DNA from: Salinimicrobium xinjiangense DSM 19287
Lineage (GTDB): Bacteria > Bacteroidota > Bacteroidia > Flavobacteriales > Flavobacteriaceae
Length of the DNA: 64,000 bases
Direction: 5' to 3'
Assembly: GCF_000423585.1 (NCBI RefSeq)
Contig: NZ_AUIG01000002.1
Location: 237,015 to 301,014, forward strand
Position 1 is the first letter of the stretch. The number at the start of each line of letters is the position of its first letter. The notes under the pieces are model-generated. The model did no database searches. It saw only the letters and a program-made list of their open reading frames with translations, and had not been told where the DNA came from. Shown here piece after piece: positions 8,635-17,109 of the stretch. A program made the translations under genes and the position numbers.

Positions 8635-11046
8635 ATGACCAATTTATACAGCCCCCCACTGTTCCTGTTTATATTTTTGTGTTCTTTTTCAGGTTTTAGC
8701 CAGCATTCCGTCGAGGGAAAAGTAGTCGATTCCAACAGGAATCCCGTTGCTTTCGCTAATCTTATTCTCCTAAATGCCCAGGATTCTACAACAGTTTATA
8801 AAGGTGCTGTTTCTTCGGAAGCAGGGGATTTTAAATTCACAGAAGTAGCCGAAAACGAATACCTGCTAAAAGTCAGTTTTGTTGGATTTGGAGACCATTT
8901 CAGGAAGATTAAGGTGTCAAAAAATGAAAATTTGAGTCCGCTTGTGCTGCAGGAGGACACGGCTACCTTAAATGAAGTTTCTATTAACTATAAAAATCCT
9001 TCAGTAAAAAGAGAAGTAGACCGGCTTGTGTTTAGTGTTGAGAACACAACTCTTTCCACCGGAAATTCTTGGGATATTTTAAAGAGGACACCGGGGGTGA
9101 TCCTGTCAGGAAACAGTCTTATGGTAAGAAATCAGGGAGTGCAGGTTTATATCAATGACCGGAAGGTGCAGCTCACTGCTTCAGAATTACAGACGCTGCT
9201 GGAAAATTATTCCGCCGAAAATATAAAATCCATTGAGGTCATTACCACGCCACCGGCACGCTACGACGCCGAGGGCGGTGCGATTCTCAATATTGTTACG
9301 ACAAAAAGTATTGCTCCCGGGTACAAAGGGAATATTAACGGCGCGTGGACACAGGCAGTATTTCCGAAGTACCAGCTGGGAACGAGCCATTACTATAAAA
9401 CAGAGAAATTAAATCTCTTTGGTAATTATACATTTTCGCCAAGAAAGGAATTTAAGGAAGACGAGAGCTATATCAACTTCAACGATGGGAATGGAAATAT
9501 TCCGGCCCGTTGGGAAACAGATTTTGAACGTATTACGCGCTCTAAAGCTCATAACGCCAATTTACTTTTAGATTATAACTTCGATGATAACAATGTGTTG
9601 AATTTTTCTTCCAGCTTCACCTTTTCTCCCGGTAAAACCTTCGACAATGATGTGATGACAAGAGTTTTTGAAGGCAATAATGAAGTTGGGAACCTACTAA
9701 CTGAAAGTGAACTTGAAGAAGATCTTTCTAATGTTGCCCTGGATCTCGAATACCGGCATTTACTTCAAAAACCGGGGGCTCAGTTTTCCGCTAAAGCGCA
9801 TTATACGCGATTCGACCAGGACAGGGATCAGCTAATTCTCACTAATATAGAAGAGGGGGCACAAAGTCAGGAATCCTCCTTTACAACCCTTGCACAGCAG
9901 CATATTAATATTGCCACCGGCCAGCTTGATTTCATTAGTCCTTTAGGGGGAACCAGTTTTGAGGCCGGATTAAAAGCTTCTCTAATTGATTCTGAAAGCG
10001 GAATAGATTATTACAGTATAGATCCTGCCACGGGGCAGCAGGTTTATGAGCAGCAACAGTCTGACAATTTTCTCTATGACGAAAATATTTATGCAGCATA
10101 TCTCTCCCTTGCAAAAGACTGGGAGCGATGGAGTGTCAAAGGTGGTTTAAGAGGGGAATATACAGATCGCACGGGAGAGTCCAGATCTATGAATGAAATT
10201 GACGACAGAAAATATTTTGAATTGTTTCCTACATTTTATCTGCAGCACAATTTTAATGAGAATAACAGTCTCACCTTCGACTACAGCAGAAGGATTCAGC
10301 GGCCGCGATATGAAAGCCTTAATCCATTCAGATATTATTTAACCGAATTTGATTTTAATTCAGGTAATCCGGAACTAAGAGCTTCGATCAGCAATAATTT
10401 CACCCTGAGCTATGCTCTCAAAAATCAGTATTTCTTTGATCTTTACTACAGGGACAGTGGTGAAACTCCTGAAACATTGAGCTTTCAGGATAATGAGCAG
10501 AGGCTAATCAGACGGGTGAGTGTAAACCTGCTCGAAAGTAAATCCTACGGACTAGATATTAGTCATGGCCGTTCAATTGCCAACTGGTGGTATGCCTACG
10601 CCTATGTTTCTCTCTTTAATGAGGAACGTACGTTTATGGCCATTGAAAGTGGAGATGTACCGGTAACCATAGATATTGATGCTTATTATGCGAGCCTTTA
10701 CAACAATTTTATTATTTCCAAAGACGGTACTCTCACAGGAGAATTCAGCCTTACCTACGTTTCGAATTTTCTAAGTGGTTCCTATATTATGGATCCCTTT
10801 ACCACCCTGTCTCTGGGCTTAAGGAAGACGTTGTGGAATAACCGCGCTGAACTCAGCGCAAATGTGGAGGACCTTCTCGATGAGACCAACACCTGGCTAA
10901 AGTCTCAATATCTTAATCAGGACAACGGCTACTTCGCCCAACCCGAGACCCAATATGTACGGGTAGGTTTCAAATACAACTTCGGAAACTTCAGACTCCG
11001 CGACAACCAGAGAGCTATAGAGGCGGCGGAGAGAGATAGATTGTAG
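8635..11046 (+). CDS. Outer-membrane beta-barrel protein with carboxypeptidase-regulatory-like domain
   Basis: TonB-receptor-like protein of the 'outer membrane beta-barrel family' common in Bacteroidetes. The start at 8635 gives a good signal peptide (ending SGFSQ); the in-frame ATG at 8566 lies upstream of the promoter box. After the signal comes a carboxypeptidase-regulatory-like beta-sandwich (VEGKVVDSNRNPVAFANLIL), a plug-like region (LKRTPGVILSGNSLMVRNQGVQVYINDR, then IEVITTPPARYDAEGGAILNIVT) and a long beta-barrel ending in GFKYNFGNFRLRDN. There is no clear TonB box and no SusD partner next to it, so the substrate cannot be named. It may be a transporter or an assembly/signalling barrel. 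It is transcribed alone, flanked by the GH3 fusion upstream and a repeat-rich intergenic region downstream. Confidence 0.82.
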   Translation: MTNLYSPPLFLFIFLCSFSGFSQHSVEGKVVDSNRNPVAFANLILLNAQDSTTVYKGAVSSEAGDFKFTEVAENEYLLKVSFVGFGDHFRKIKVSKNENLSPLVLQEDTATLNEVSINYKNPSVKREVDRLVFSVENTTLSTGNSWDILKRTPGVILSGNSLMVRNQGVQVYINDRKVQLTASELQTLLENYSAENIKSIEVITTPPARYDAEGGAILNIVTTKSIAPGYKGNINGAWTQAVFPKYQLGTSHYYKTEKLNLFGNYTFSPRKEFKEDESYINFNDGNGNIPARWETDFERITRSKAHNANLLLDYNFDDNNVLNFSSSFTFSPGKTFDNDVMTRVFEGNNEVGNLLTESELEEDLSNVALDLEYRHLLQKPGAQFSAKAHYTRFDQDRDQLILTNIEEGAQSQESSFTTLAQQHINIATGQLDFISPLGGTSFEAGLKASLIDSESGIDYYSIDPATGQQVYEQQQSDNFLYDENIYAAYLSLAKDWERWSVKGGLRGEYTDRTGESRSMNEIDDRKYFELFPTFYLQHNFNENNSLTFDYSRRIQRPRYESLNPFRYYLTEFDFNSGNPELRASISNNFTLSYALKNQYFFDLYYRDSGETPETLSFQDNEQRLIRRVSVNLLESKSYGLDISHGRSIANWWYAYAYVSLFNEERTFMAIESGDVPVTIDIDAYYASLYNNFIISKDGTLTGEFSLTYVSNFLSGSYIMDPFTTLSLGLRKTLWNNRAELSANVEDLLDETNTWLKSQYLNQDNGYFAQPETQYVRVGFKYNFGNFRLRDNQRAIEAAERDRL

Positions 11047-11349
11047 ATTTAATATTGTATATGGAATATTTTATATAGAAGAAGCACCAAGCACCAAATT
11101 CCAAATTCCAAATTCCAAATTCCAAAAAATTAAAAGGTAATTGGTTAATTGGGGAATGGTTGTTCTGCGAAGATCTGCGTGATCTGCGGGAAACATTTTC
11201 AATTAACAGTGATCAATAAACAATAATCAGAAATACCACTTCGACCACCCTCAACCAGACAACATCAATTCGTGTATTCGTGGCTATTTATTCTCAAACC
11301 TTGGAACTGAATTAATTTCATTATTTTTGCAGCCTGAAAAACAGTTGTT
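11047..11349. repeat. Repeat-rich intergenic region before dusB
   Basis: No gene. Three separate short tandem duplications occur: about four copies of a 7-mer ATTCCAA (about 11097-11126), GATCTGCG twice in a row (11172-11189) and ATTCGTGn twice (11268-11283). They are unrelated in sequence to one another. The last 50 bases hold the dusB promoter. Confidence 0.7.
11301..11329 (+). promoter_or_regulatory. dusB promoter (TTGG ... TATTTTTG)
   Basis: TATTTTTG at 11322-11329 fits TAnnTTTG, with a TTGG -33 element at 11301-11304, 17 bases upstream. A transcript would begin near 11336, only about 14 bases before the TTG start codon. Confidence 0.55.
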
Positions 11350-12342
11350 TTGGCGAAAATAGGAAACATAGATGTAGGAGAATTTCCGTTGTTGTTAGCA
11401 CCAATGGAAGATGTGAGTGATCCACCGTTTCGTGCATTGTGCAAGGAGCAGGGGGCCGATGTTGTTTATACCGAATTCATTTCTTCAGAAGGGCTTATTC
11501 GTGATGCCGCAAAGAGCGTCATGAAACTTGATATTTACGAAAAAGAAAGACCTGTAGGCATTCAGATCTTTGGAGCCAACCTGCACTCCATGCTACAGTC
11601 GGTAGAGATTGTTGAGAAATCCGGGCCGGATATTATAGATATCAACTTTGGCTGTCCGGTAAAAAAGGTGGTTTCTAAAGGTGCAGGAGCAGGGATCCTT
11701 AAAGATATTCCGCTGATGGTTTCCCTTACCGAAGCTATGGTGAAGCACACAAAACTTCCTGTTACCGTTAAAACCCGTCTTGGATGGGATGCCGATTCCA
11801 TAAAGATCGTTGAGGTAGCCGAAAGACTGCAGGATGTTGGAGCCAGCGCTATCTCTATCCACGGCCGCACCCGCGTACAGATGTATAAGGGAGAAGCGAA
11901 CTGGGCACCGATTGCCGAAGTAAAGAACAATCCGCGTATGCACATCCCAATTTTCGGAAACGGAGATGTTGATACACCCGAAAGAGCCATGGAAATGCGC
12001 GATAAATTCGGACTTGACGGCGCCATGATCGGTCGGGCCAGTATTGGCTATCCCTGGTTTTTTAGAGAAGTAAAGCATTTCTTCGAAACAGGCGAACAGC
12101 TTGCTCCACCCAGCCTGGAGGAGAGGATAGACGCTGCCCGTCGTCACCTGCAAATGGCAATAGACTGGAAAGGGGAGAAGCTTGGGGTTTTTGAAACCCG
12201 CAGACATTATACGAATTACTTTAAAGGCATTCCACACTTCAAGGAATACCGGCAAAAGATGGTGACAAGTGATGACGCAGCCGATGTCTTTGCCGCTTTC
12301 GATGAGGTGGAAAGAGATTTTGCCGGCTACGAGTTCGCTTAA
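11350..12342 (+). CDS. dusB: tRNA-dihydrouridine synthase DusB
   Basis: FMN- and NADPH-dependent enzyme that reduces uridines in the D-loop of tRNA. The 330-residue TIM-barrel carries LLLAPMEDVSDPPFRALC near the N-terminus, the catalytic-cysteine block INFGCPVKKVVSKGAGAG (Cys about 100), and VKTRLGW, ISIHGRTRVQMY and GNGDVDTPE, all Dus landmarks; GAMIGRASIGYPWFF binds FMN phosphate. The start is TTG at 11350: an in-frame TGA at 11335-11337 and the absence of an ATG before the first conserved residues leave no alternative. Length is normal for DusB. A hairpin with a palindromic core follows the stop. Confidence 0.93.
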   Translation: MAKIGNIDVGEFPLLLAPMEDVSDPPFRALCKEQGADVVYTEFISSEGLIRDAAKSVMKLDIYEKERPVGIQIFGANLHSMLQSVEIVEKSGPDIIDINFGCPVKKVVSKGAGAGILKDIPLMVSLTEAMVKHTKLPVTVKTRLGWDADSIKIVEVAERLQDVGASAISIHGRTRVQMYKGEANWAPIAEVKNNPRMHIPIFGNGDVDTPERAMEMRDKFGLDGAMIGRASIGYPWFFREVKHFFETGEQLAPPSLEERIDAARRHLQMAIDWKGEKLGVFETRRHYTNYFKGIPHFKEYRQKMVTSDDAADVFAAFDEVERDFAGYEFA

Positions 12343-12390
12343 GGTCCTCTCCTAATAAGGTGTCAAAAATGACATTTTTAGGACCTCTTT
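12341..12390. terminator. Hairpin between convergent dusB and permease genes
   Basis: AGGTCCT (12342-12348) pairs with AGGACCT (12380-12386), enclosing a second palindrome TGTCAAAAATGACA (12361-12374); CTTTTA follows. It begins at the dusB stop codon and probably terminates dusB. Its inner part belongs to the CAAAAATGnCATTTTTG palindrome family seen elsewhere in the window. Confidence 0.55.
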
Positions 12391-12412
12391 TATAAGGCCC
12401 GCTTTAACCGGT

Positions 12413-13612
12413 CTATGCTTCCAATGCCTTTTTACTTCTGCTGGCGGCGATCCAGGAGGCCATCATGCCTAAAGAGGTGATGGTGACCATCACGATGATC
12501 ACATTTTCCCAGGTAATAGCTACGGGGTAGGCAAGGCTGGGAGTGATCATTACCAGATCATATTCGAGTTGCAGGTAGACAAGAGCAAGGGAACAGAGTA
12601 TCCCGATAGTACCCCCCAGAACAGTCATAAAAACTCCCTGGGTAAAAAAGATATTCCTTATCTGGTTTGGGGCTGCGCCAAGACTGTGCAGGGTTTTGAT
12701 GTTTTCCCTCTTGTCCAGGATCACCATAATTATAGATCCTACCACATTAAAGAGCGCAATAATCAACACCAGGGTGAAGATGAGATAGACCGCAAGATTT
12801 TCTGTGTTGAGCATTTTATAGAGCGCATCATTCAGCTGTGCCCTGTTCTTGATCTCGACCTGCTCACCAAGGGAAGCTCTGATATCGGCCTTTATAGTTT
12901 CCGGATTGGCACCGGGGCTGAGCTTCAGTTCAATTCCCGTCACCTCATTAGGCTTCAGGCTAAGCAGGTCCCGCGTAAATTCCAGCGGAGCAAATATAAA
13001 TTTATCATCCAGCTCTTCATTAATACTGTAAATGCCCGATGCTACTACTCTTTCAGAATTAAAAGCACGGGTAGGGTCGAGCTCCTGTCCTGTTCCGGGT
13101 CTTGGGACCAGGATCTCCAAAAGGCTCATATAATCGAATACCCCCAGGTTTAGTTCCCGGGAAATGTTATTTCCTATGACCACCTGTGATTCTTCTGGAT
13201 GAAACCAGGTGCCTCGAACCAGGGCACTGTCGAGTTTGTTGACCTTCAGGAAATTTCCATCCACTCCCTTTATATAAGCGGTTTTATTCTTCGACCTGAA
13301 GGTGAGGAATACCCGCTCCTCGATAACCTCCGAAAAATGTAAAATTCCGTTGATATTTTTCAGGCGTTCCCTTTCTTCCGCAGAAAAGCTGAAAGTCTTT
13401 CCGCTGGAGGGCAAAACCTTGAGATCGGGGTCATACTGATTGGAGAAGGAAAGGCTGAAATCTTTTAATCCTGTAAAGCCCGAAAGGACTATAAAGAGGG
13501 CAAAAGCCCCTGCAAAAACCCCGATAGCCGCGATGATCGTGATGATGTTGATGGCATTGTTACTGCTTTTAGAGAACAAATACCGGCGGGCTATGTAAAA
13601 GGGGAAATTCAA
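12413..13612 (-). CDS. LolC/LolE-type ABC transporter permease (FtsX family)
   Basis: A 399-residue inner-membrane permease with four predicted membrane segments: one at 20-45, a large periplasmic MacB-like domain (about 50-265), then three at about 270-295, 320-345 and 365-390. The N-terminal block PFYIARRYLFSKSSNNAINIITIIA is characteristic of LolC/LolE, which extract lipoproteins from the inner membrane. Its ATPase and periplasmic partners are not adjacent. It starts 3 bases after the rbfA stop and is probably translated from the same transcript; rbfA followed by this permease is a common flavobacterial pair. A lipoprotein role is inferred from family only. Confidence 0.82.
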   Translation of the reverse strand: MNFPFYIARRYLFSKSSNNAINIITIIAAIGVFAGAFALFIVLSGFTGLKDFSLSFSNQYDPDLKVLPSSGKTFSFSAEERERLKNINGILHFSEVIEERVFLTFRSKNKTAYIKGVDGNFLKVNKLDSALVRGTWFHPEESQVVIGNNISRELNLGVFDYMSLLEILVPRPGTGQELDPTRAFNSERVVASGIYSINEELDDKFIFAPLEFTRDLLSLKPNEVTGIELKLSPGANPETIKADIRASLGEQVEIKNRAQLNDALYKMLNTENLAVYLIFTLVLIIALFNVVGSIIMVILDKRENIKTLHSLGAAPNQIRNIFFTQGVFMTVLGGTIGILCSLALVYLQLEYDLVMITPSLAYPVAITWENVIIVMVTITSLGMMASWIAASRSKKALEA

Positions 13613-13615
13613 GAA

Positions 13616-14011
13616 TTATGATTTTTTCCGTCGTGACAACAAATCGGGCTGTTCGATGGGGTTCTCATCTCCCTTGATCGATTTTTCAATGTTTTCAATG
13701 TAGTCCAGGGAATCATCTATGAAAAATTCCAGGTGGGGCATTCTTCGCAACTGGTGTTTGGTGCGTTGTGCCACTTCATGTCTTATTTTAGGCTTCAGCT
13801 CATTGAGCTCTGCAAGGATCTCCTTTGAGTTCTTCGTCGGAAAAATGCTGAGGTAAGCTTTTGCCTGGGAAAGATCTGTGGTGACTTTTACTTTAGAAAC
13901 AGAGATCAAAATACCCGTTCTTCCTGCATCTCTTAGGTGAGACTGGAGAATATCGGCCAGATCCCGCTGTATCACTCCGCCTATTTTTTTCTGTCTGTGT
14001 GTTTCTTCCAT
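13616..14011 (-). CDS. rbfA: Ribosome-binding factor A
   Basis: RbfA is a small KH-fold protein that binds the 30S subunit and helps mature the 16S rRNA 5' end. The protein begins MEETHRQKKIGGVIQRDLADILQ at 14011; the six residues in front of it (to 14029) are a non-conserved in-frame extension. Family features are KVTTDLSQAKAYLSIFP and the C-terminal LRRMPHLEFFIDDSLDY block. A CAAAAATA at 14016-14023 (TATTTTTG on the coding strand) sits immediately upstream and could be a -7 box, which would leave almost no leader. Divergent from mce, cotranscribed with the permease gene. Confidence 0.9.
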   Translation of the reverse strand: MEETHRQKKIGGVIQRDLADILQSHLRDAGRTGILISVSKVKVTTDLSQAKAYLSIFPTKNSKEILAELNELKPKIRHEVAQRTKHQLRRMPHLEFFIDDSLDYIENIEKSIKGDENPIEQPDLLSRRKKS

Positions 14012-14178
14012 GCTACAAAAATAGAACATTTAACGCTCAAATCTTAAAATCTACGTTAATAGCTTTTAGTTTTAGCTTCAAACTCCCATGACTTTTTATC
14101 TTTAATCAGGGAAAAGGCCGTGAGTAATCCATCTGTGGCTACAAAGGCTTTATATTCTGAATAAATTTAAATGTAAAA

Positions 14179-14628
14179 ATGAAAAAGATTGAACACATAG
14201 GAATTGCCGTAAAAGACCTTGATGCGGCAAATGAAGTTTATGCAAAACTACTTCAGACAGAGAGTTACAAAACTGAAAAAGTAAAAAGCGAAGGGGTGGA
14301 AACCTCTTTTTTTAAGGTAGGAGACAGCAAGATCGAATTGCTGGCCGCAACTTCGGAAGACAGCGCTATTGCTAAATTCCTTGAAAAGCGGGGAGAGGGC
14401 ATTCACCACATTGCCTATGAGGTGGCCGATATAAAAGCTGAAATGAAGCGCCTAAAAGAGGAAGGTTTTGAATTGATCTCCAAAAGACCAAAGAGGGGAG
14501 CGGACAATAAACTGATCGCTTTTTTACATCCCAAATCGGCCAATGGAGTGCTGGTGGAATTATGCCAGGAGATAGAGAAAGAAGAAGATACTATTCCTAT
14601 TGGCGATGAGGTGTGGGAGGATTTGTAG
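14179..14628 (+). CDS. mce: Methylmalonyl-CoA epimerase
   Basis: Interconverts (S)- and (R)-methylmalonyl-CoA in propionate metabolism. The protein has two vicinal-oxygen-chelate repeats in 149 residues: MKKIEHIGIAVKDLDAA with the first metal His, EGVETSFFKVGDSKIELL, then GEGIHHIAYEVADI with the second His and SANGVLVELCQ with the last Glu ligand. Length and motif spacing are standard. It stands alone, divergent from rbfA; the mutase genes are not in the window. Confidence 0.92.
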   Translation: MKKIEHIGIAVKDLDAANEVYAKLLQTESYKTEKVKSEGVETSFFKVGDSKIELLAATSEDSAIAKFLEKRGEGIHHIAYEVADIKAEMKRLKEEGFELISKRPKRGADNKLIAFLHPKSANGVLVELCQEIEKEEDTIPIGDEVWEDL

Positions 14629-14656
14629 GTGCTGTGAAAATATATTTTTGAAATGC

Positions 14657-14687
14657 TTGTGAAGTAAAGGACAAATATCTAAATTTG
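14657..14687 (+). promoter_or_regulatory. tRNA promoter (TTG-N20-TAAATTTG)
   Basis: TTG at 14657-14659 and TAAATTTG at 14680-14687, separated by 20 bases, match the Bacteroidetes -33/-7 consensus. The tRNA begins 23 bases after the -7 box. Confidence 0.65.
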
Positions 14688-14710
14688 CGCCCTCATAACA
14701 CCAATGAGCC

Positions 14711-14784
14711 GGTCCTATAGCTCAGCTGGTTAGAGCACCTGACTCATAATCAGGTGGTCCCTGGTTCGAGTCCAGGTGGGACCA
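14711..14784 (+). tRNA. tRNA with CAU anticodon, probably tRNA-Ile2 (lysidine-modified)
   Basis: A full cloverleaf can be drawn: acceptor GGTCCTA/TGGGACC, D arm GCTC...GAGC, anticodon stem CCTGA/TCAGG with loop CTCATAA, T arm CCTGG-TTCGAGT-CCAGG, discriminator A; CCA is not encoded. Position 1 pairs G-C, so it is not the initiator. Pairs C4-G69 and C5-G68 match the determinants that E. coli TilS uses to recognise tRNA-Ile2 and differ from elongator tRNA-Met, so the C of CAU is probably converted to lysidine and the tRNA reads AUA. An elongator Met assignment remains possible. Confidence 0.9.
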
Positions 14785-14789
14785 CAAAA

Positions 14790-14820
14790 AAATCCTCGCT
14801 TTTGGCGGGGATTATTTGTT
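14790..14820 (+). terminator. Hairpin after the tRNA
   Basis: AATCCTCGC, loop TTTT, GGCGGGGATT form a stem with one T-G pair, followed by a T-rich stretch, six bases after the tRNA. Confidence 0.55.
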
Positions 14821-14935
14821 TCTAAGTGGGTAAATGCCGTAAGGCTCGCCTCATTGGGCATATAATTTGAAAGAGTTTCCTCTTAATATCTACGACAGGG
14901 TAAACAGCTTACTTAAGCAGTCCATTATTATAAAT

Positions 14936-15559
14936 CTAACTTTGGAGCAAAAGCCTTTCCTGCTCTTCGGCTTTGCCAACTATGTCTATCAGTTCGTTTA
15001 TGATACTCGCACCTTTATCCTTATTGTACCACATTTGAAGCTGAGTTTTAAAGGCTGCATCGATCTTTCCAAATTTCTCTTTATAGTCACTCACCAGTTT
15101 GGTAGCTGCAGCTGATCGCGGGCCCCAGGTGGCGATTACATCAAGATCAGAATTCAGGATGATAAGTTTTGGAATGGATCGGGTGCCATTGGTTAAAAAG
15201 TGATCCATCAGCTCGGGATGCTCGTCTCTCATGATAACTCTGAGGTCGAGATTTTCTGAAGCCTCTGCAAGCTTATTGAGAACCGGTAAGGTCTGGGCCG
15301 CGTCACCACACCAGGATTCAGTGATCACAAGCCATGTTTGCTGCATCCTGAGTTCTTTAAAAAAGGAGATTTCAGGTTCCTGCAGACGGAGCTTCTTATT
15401 CAAACGTTGGGATCGCGTGAGGTTTAAAGCGGTGAATTCTACCCTGCTTTGATCTATTTCTCCGGTTGTACTTTGGGAAAGCACAAGCTTTTCCATTAGA
15501 TCCATGTATTTCTGATAAGTCAAAGAATTTTCCAGGCCGGAGATCAACTGTTCTTTCAT
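14936..15559 (-). CDS. Thioredoxin-fold protein with a single active-site cysteine
   Basis: A 207-residue cytoplasmic protein without a signal peptide. The N-terminal half is helical; the thioredoxin fold starts near residue 70 with WLVITESWCGDAAQTLP, where Cys84 is present but the second position of CxxC is Ala87. The cis-Pro region follows (GTRSIPKLIILNSD). The C-terminal part is helical and charged. Single-Cys proteins of this kind are widespread in Bacteroidetes and are usually annotated only as thioredoxin family. Without the resolving Cys it cannot act as a classical disulfide reductase; a monothiol or binding role is possible. The end of the gene lies about 150 bases beyond the tRNA, on the opposite strand. 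Confidence 0.8.
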   Translation of the reverse strand: MKEQLISGLENSLTYQKYMDLMEKLVLSQSTTGEIDQSRVEFTALNLTRSQRLNKKLRLQEPEISFFKELRMQQTWLVITESWCGDAAQTLPVLNKLAEASENLDLRVIMRDEHPELMDHFLTNGTRSIPKLIILNSDLDVIATWGPRSAAATKLVSDYKEKFGKIDAAFKTQLQMWYNKDKGASIINELIDIVGKAEEQERLLLQS

Positions 15560-15827
15560 AAGATGAAGATTTAAAAGTGCAATTTTAAGTTTATCCTCTG
15601 CAAAGAAAAATGACCGTACTCAGCTTAGGGGGCATTTTTGGAAAAAGCTTTAAATAGCTTTAGGATAAATTCGACCTGCATTGAATCACCTGTAATAACT
15701 TCCTCTCAAAAATGTCATTTTTGACACCTCTTTGGTGGATTGCATTAAAAGAATCACCGTAAACGCAGTCTCTTTTCTTCGCCCTTGGTTGGGATGTTCC
15801 CTGAGAGAACACTATTATATTAAAACA
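15560..15827. other. Intergenic region with a 19-bp palindrome
   Basis: No gene seen. It contains the perfect odd-length palindrome TCAAAAATGTCATTTTTGA at 15706-15724, the best copy of a family found several times in this window. The remainder shows no recognisable element. Confidence 0.6.
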
Positions 15828-16637
15828 TTACACTAATTTCTTTAAAACCCTTATCCAACCCTCAATGAATTTTTTTCTCTTTTCTTCAGGTAATAACTGA
15901 ATGGAAAGAAAGGGATTTAGATCTTCCAGTTCGACCAGGAGCAGCCTTCCATCCTTCAGGCGGCAGGCGTCTACACGGGTGATTCCGGTTTTAATATTGT
16001 TCCAGTTTATAAATTGTTCGGCAAACCGGAGATCCTCATGGCTGGGTTCATAGACCTTTAAATCCCATCGCCGGGATTTGTCGGGTGCATATAAAGCGTA
16101 TTGAAAATCCTTGTTCAAATAGTAAAAGGACACTTCATATTCGAAATCCAGGTAAGGCTGAATCAGTTTACCTGCAGGCTTTGCCTTGAGAAGTTCCTCT
16201 TTTGAGAGGATCTCCATTCCGATGGAATCAGCTCCGTTTCTAAGTTTCAATACGTATTTGTCCGGTTTTCCAAGAACATCAATATCCGTGATCTTTTCCA
16301 CTGTAGGGATTACCGGAAAGTCGGATGCTGCCAGATCTAGAAGATACTGCTTCCCTTTTATATCTGCCTTCCCATCAAAGGAGTTGAATATATTAATATC
16401 TTTTTGCTTCACAGTCTCCACAAGGCGATTAAAATAATCCTGGTATTCTATTACAGGTCCTGTATTTCTAAAGACCACCAGGTCACCTTTTTCTAATAGC
16501 AGAATGGCTTGTTGTGGATGCGCTATGAGGATATTGAAATGTTCTTTAAGTCTTGAAGTGAGATACAGATCCTCTTCATAATAGTTTCTGCCTTGTGCTT
16601 TAAAATAAAAGTCTGTTAAATAAAGTATGGTTTTCAT
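15828..16637 (-). CDS. ATP-grasp-like protein (glutathione synthetase/RimK fold), substrate unknown
   Basis: A 269-residue protein resembling the ATP-grasp ligase fold. Visible elements are VLKLRNGADSIGMEI (the nucleotide-binding strand-loop, about 150-165), LIQPYLDFEYEVSFYYL (hinge and second lobe) and the C-terminal TRVDACRLKDGRLLLVELEDLNPFLS, where Asp, Glu and Asn occupy the usual magnesium-binding positions. ATP-grasp enzymes join a carboxylate to an amine or thiol through an acyl phosphate. There is no partner gene nearby, no signal peptide and no peptide-maturation context, so I cannot name the substrate. Confidence 0.6.
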   Translation of the reverse strand: MKTILYLTDFYFKAQGRNYYEEDLYLTSRLKEHFNILIAHPQQAILLLEKGDLVVFRNTGPVIEYQDYFNRLVETVKQKDINIFNSFDGKADIKGKQYLLDLAASDFPVIPTVEKITDIDVLGKPDKYVLKLRNGADSIGMEILSKEELLKAKPAGKLIQPYLDFEYEVSFYYLNKDFQYALYAPDKSRRWDLKVYEPSHEDLRFAEQFINWNNIKTGITRVDACRLKDGRLLLVELEDLNPFLSIQLLPEEKRKKFIEGWIRVLKKLV

Positions 16638-17109
16638 GTTCTAAATATAGGGGTGTAATATTAAGGTACATCGCGGGAATAACAAGGGAGAGTAAAGTTC
16701 CTTTATAAAAAATTTACGGTTTAAAATGATTTTAGGTTACAGTAGTTAAGTATACTTTAAGAGTGGTTCTCATTTTCCTTTTAGATTTAATGGTTTTCGC
16801 AACTTCTTAACCCATTTCCACCACCTTCATCACCTGGCTCTTAAATCATAAAATTTTTCTGTCAAAAGTTTTCATAAAGAAGGTCCAGAAGCGGATTTTT
16901 CTGTTAACGGGAAATTAAAATGTAAGAATTTTTCCCTGTTAACTTTTTAAAAGTCAGATAAATATGACAAACAATTAGTATTCTATTATGTACATGCCTG
17001 TTTATCTTTGACCTGAAAGAAATGTTTTTTCGGAGTAAAAATGCCGACGGAAAAACTTCTGACAAATTTATTAACGATTCTAAATTTTATTAATTAAAAA
17101 CCATTATCT
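16638..17109. other. 472-base intergenic region before the acidic-repeat lipoprotein gene
   Basis: No credible ORF. It holds an imperfect inverted repeat, GTTAACGGGAAA (16903-16914) and TTTCCC-T-GTTAAC (16931-16943), with one bulged T and a T-rich tail, which could be a terminator or a regulatory hairpin. A -7 box TATCTTTG lies at 17003-17010, leaving a leader of about 90 bases. Confidence 0.55.
17003..17010 (+). promoter_or_regulatory. -7 box TATCTTTG
   Basis: Matches TAnnTTTG about 100 bases before the ATG at 17110. No clear -33 TTG at the right spacing, so moderate support only. Confidence 0.45.

Noticed and set aside
11094..11130. Possible CRISPR-like array of ATTCCAA units
   Set aside because: Units are 7 bases without spacers and no cas genes are present; simple tandem duplication.
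11593..12255. 220-residue open frame on the minus strand
   Set aside because: Lies wholly inside dusB in antisense, has no family features, and dusB is unmistakable.
14867..15115. 82-residue frame after the tRNA
   Set aside because: No recognisable family, mostly antisense to the thioredoxin-like gene, no promoter; could be remnant sequence but I cannot support it.
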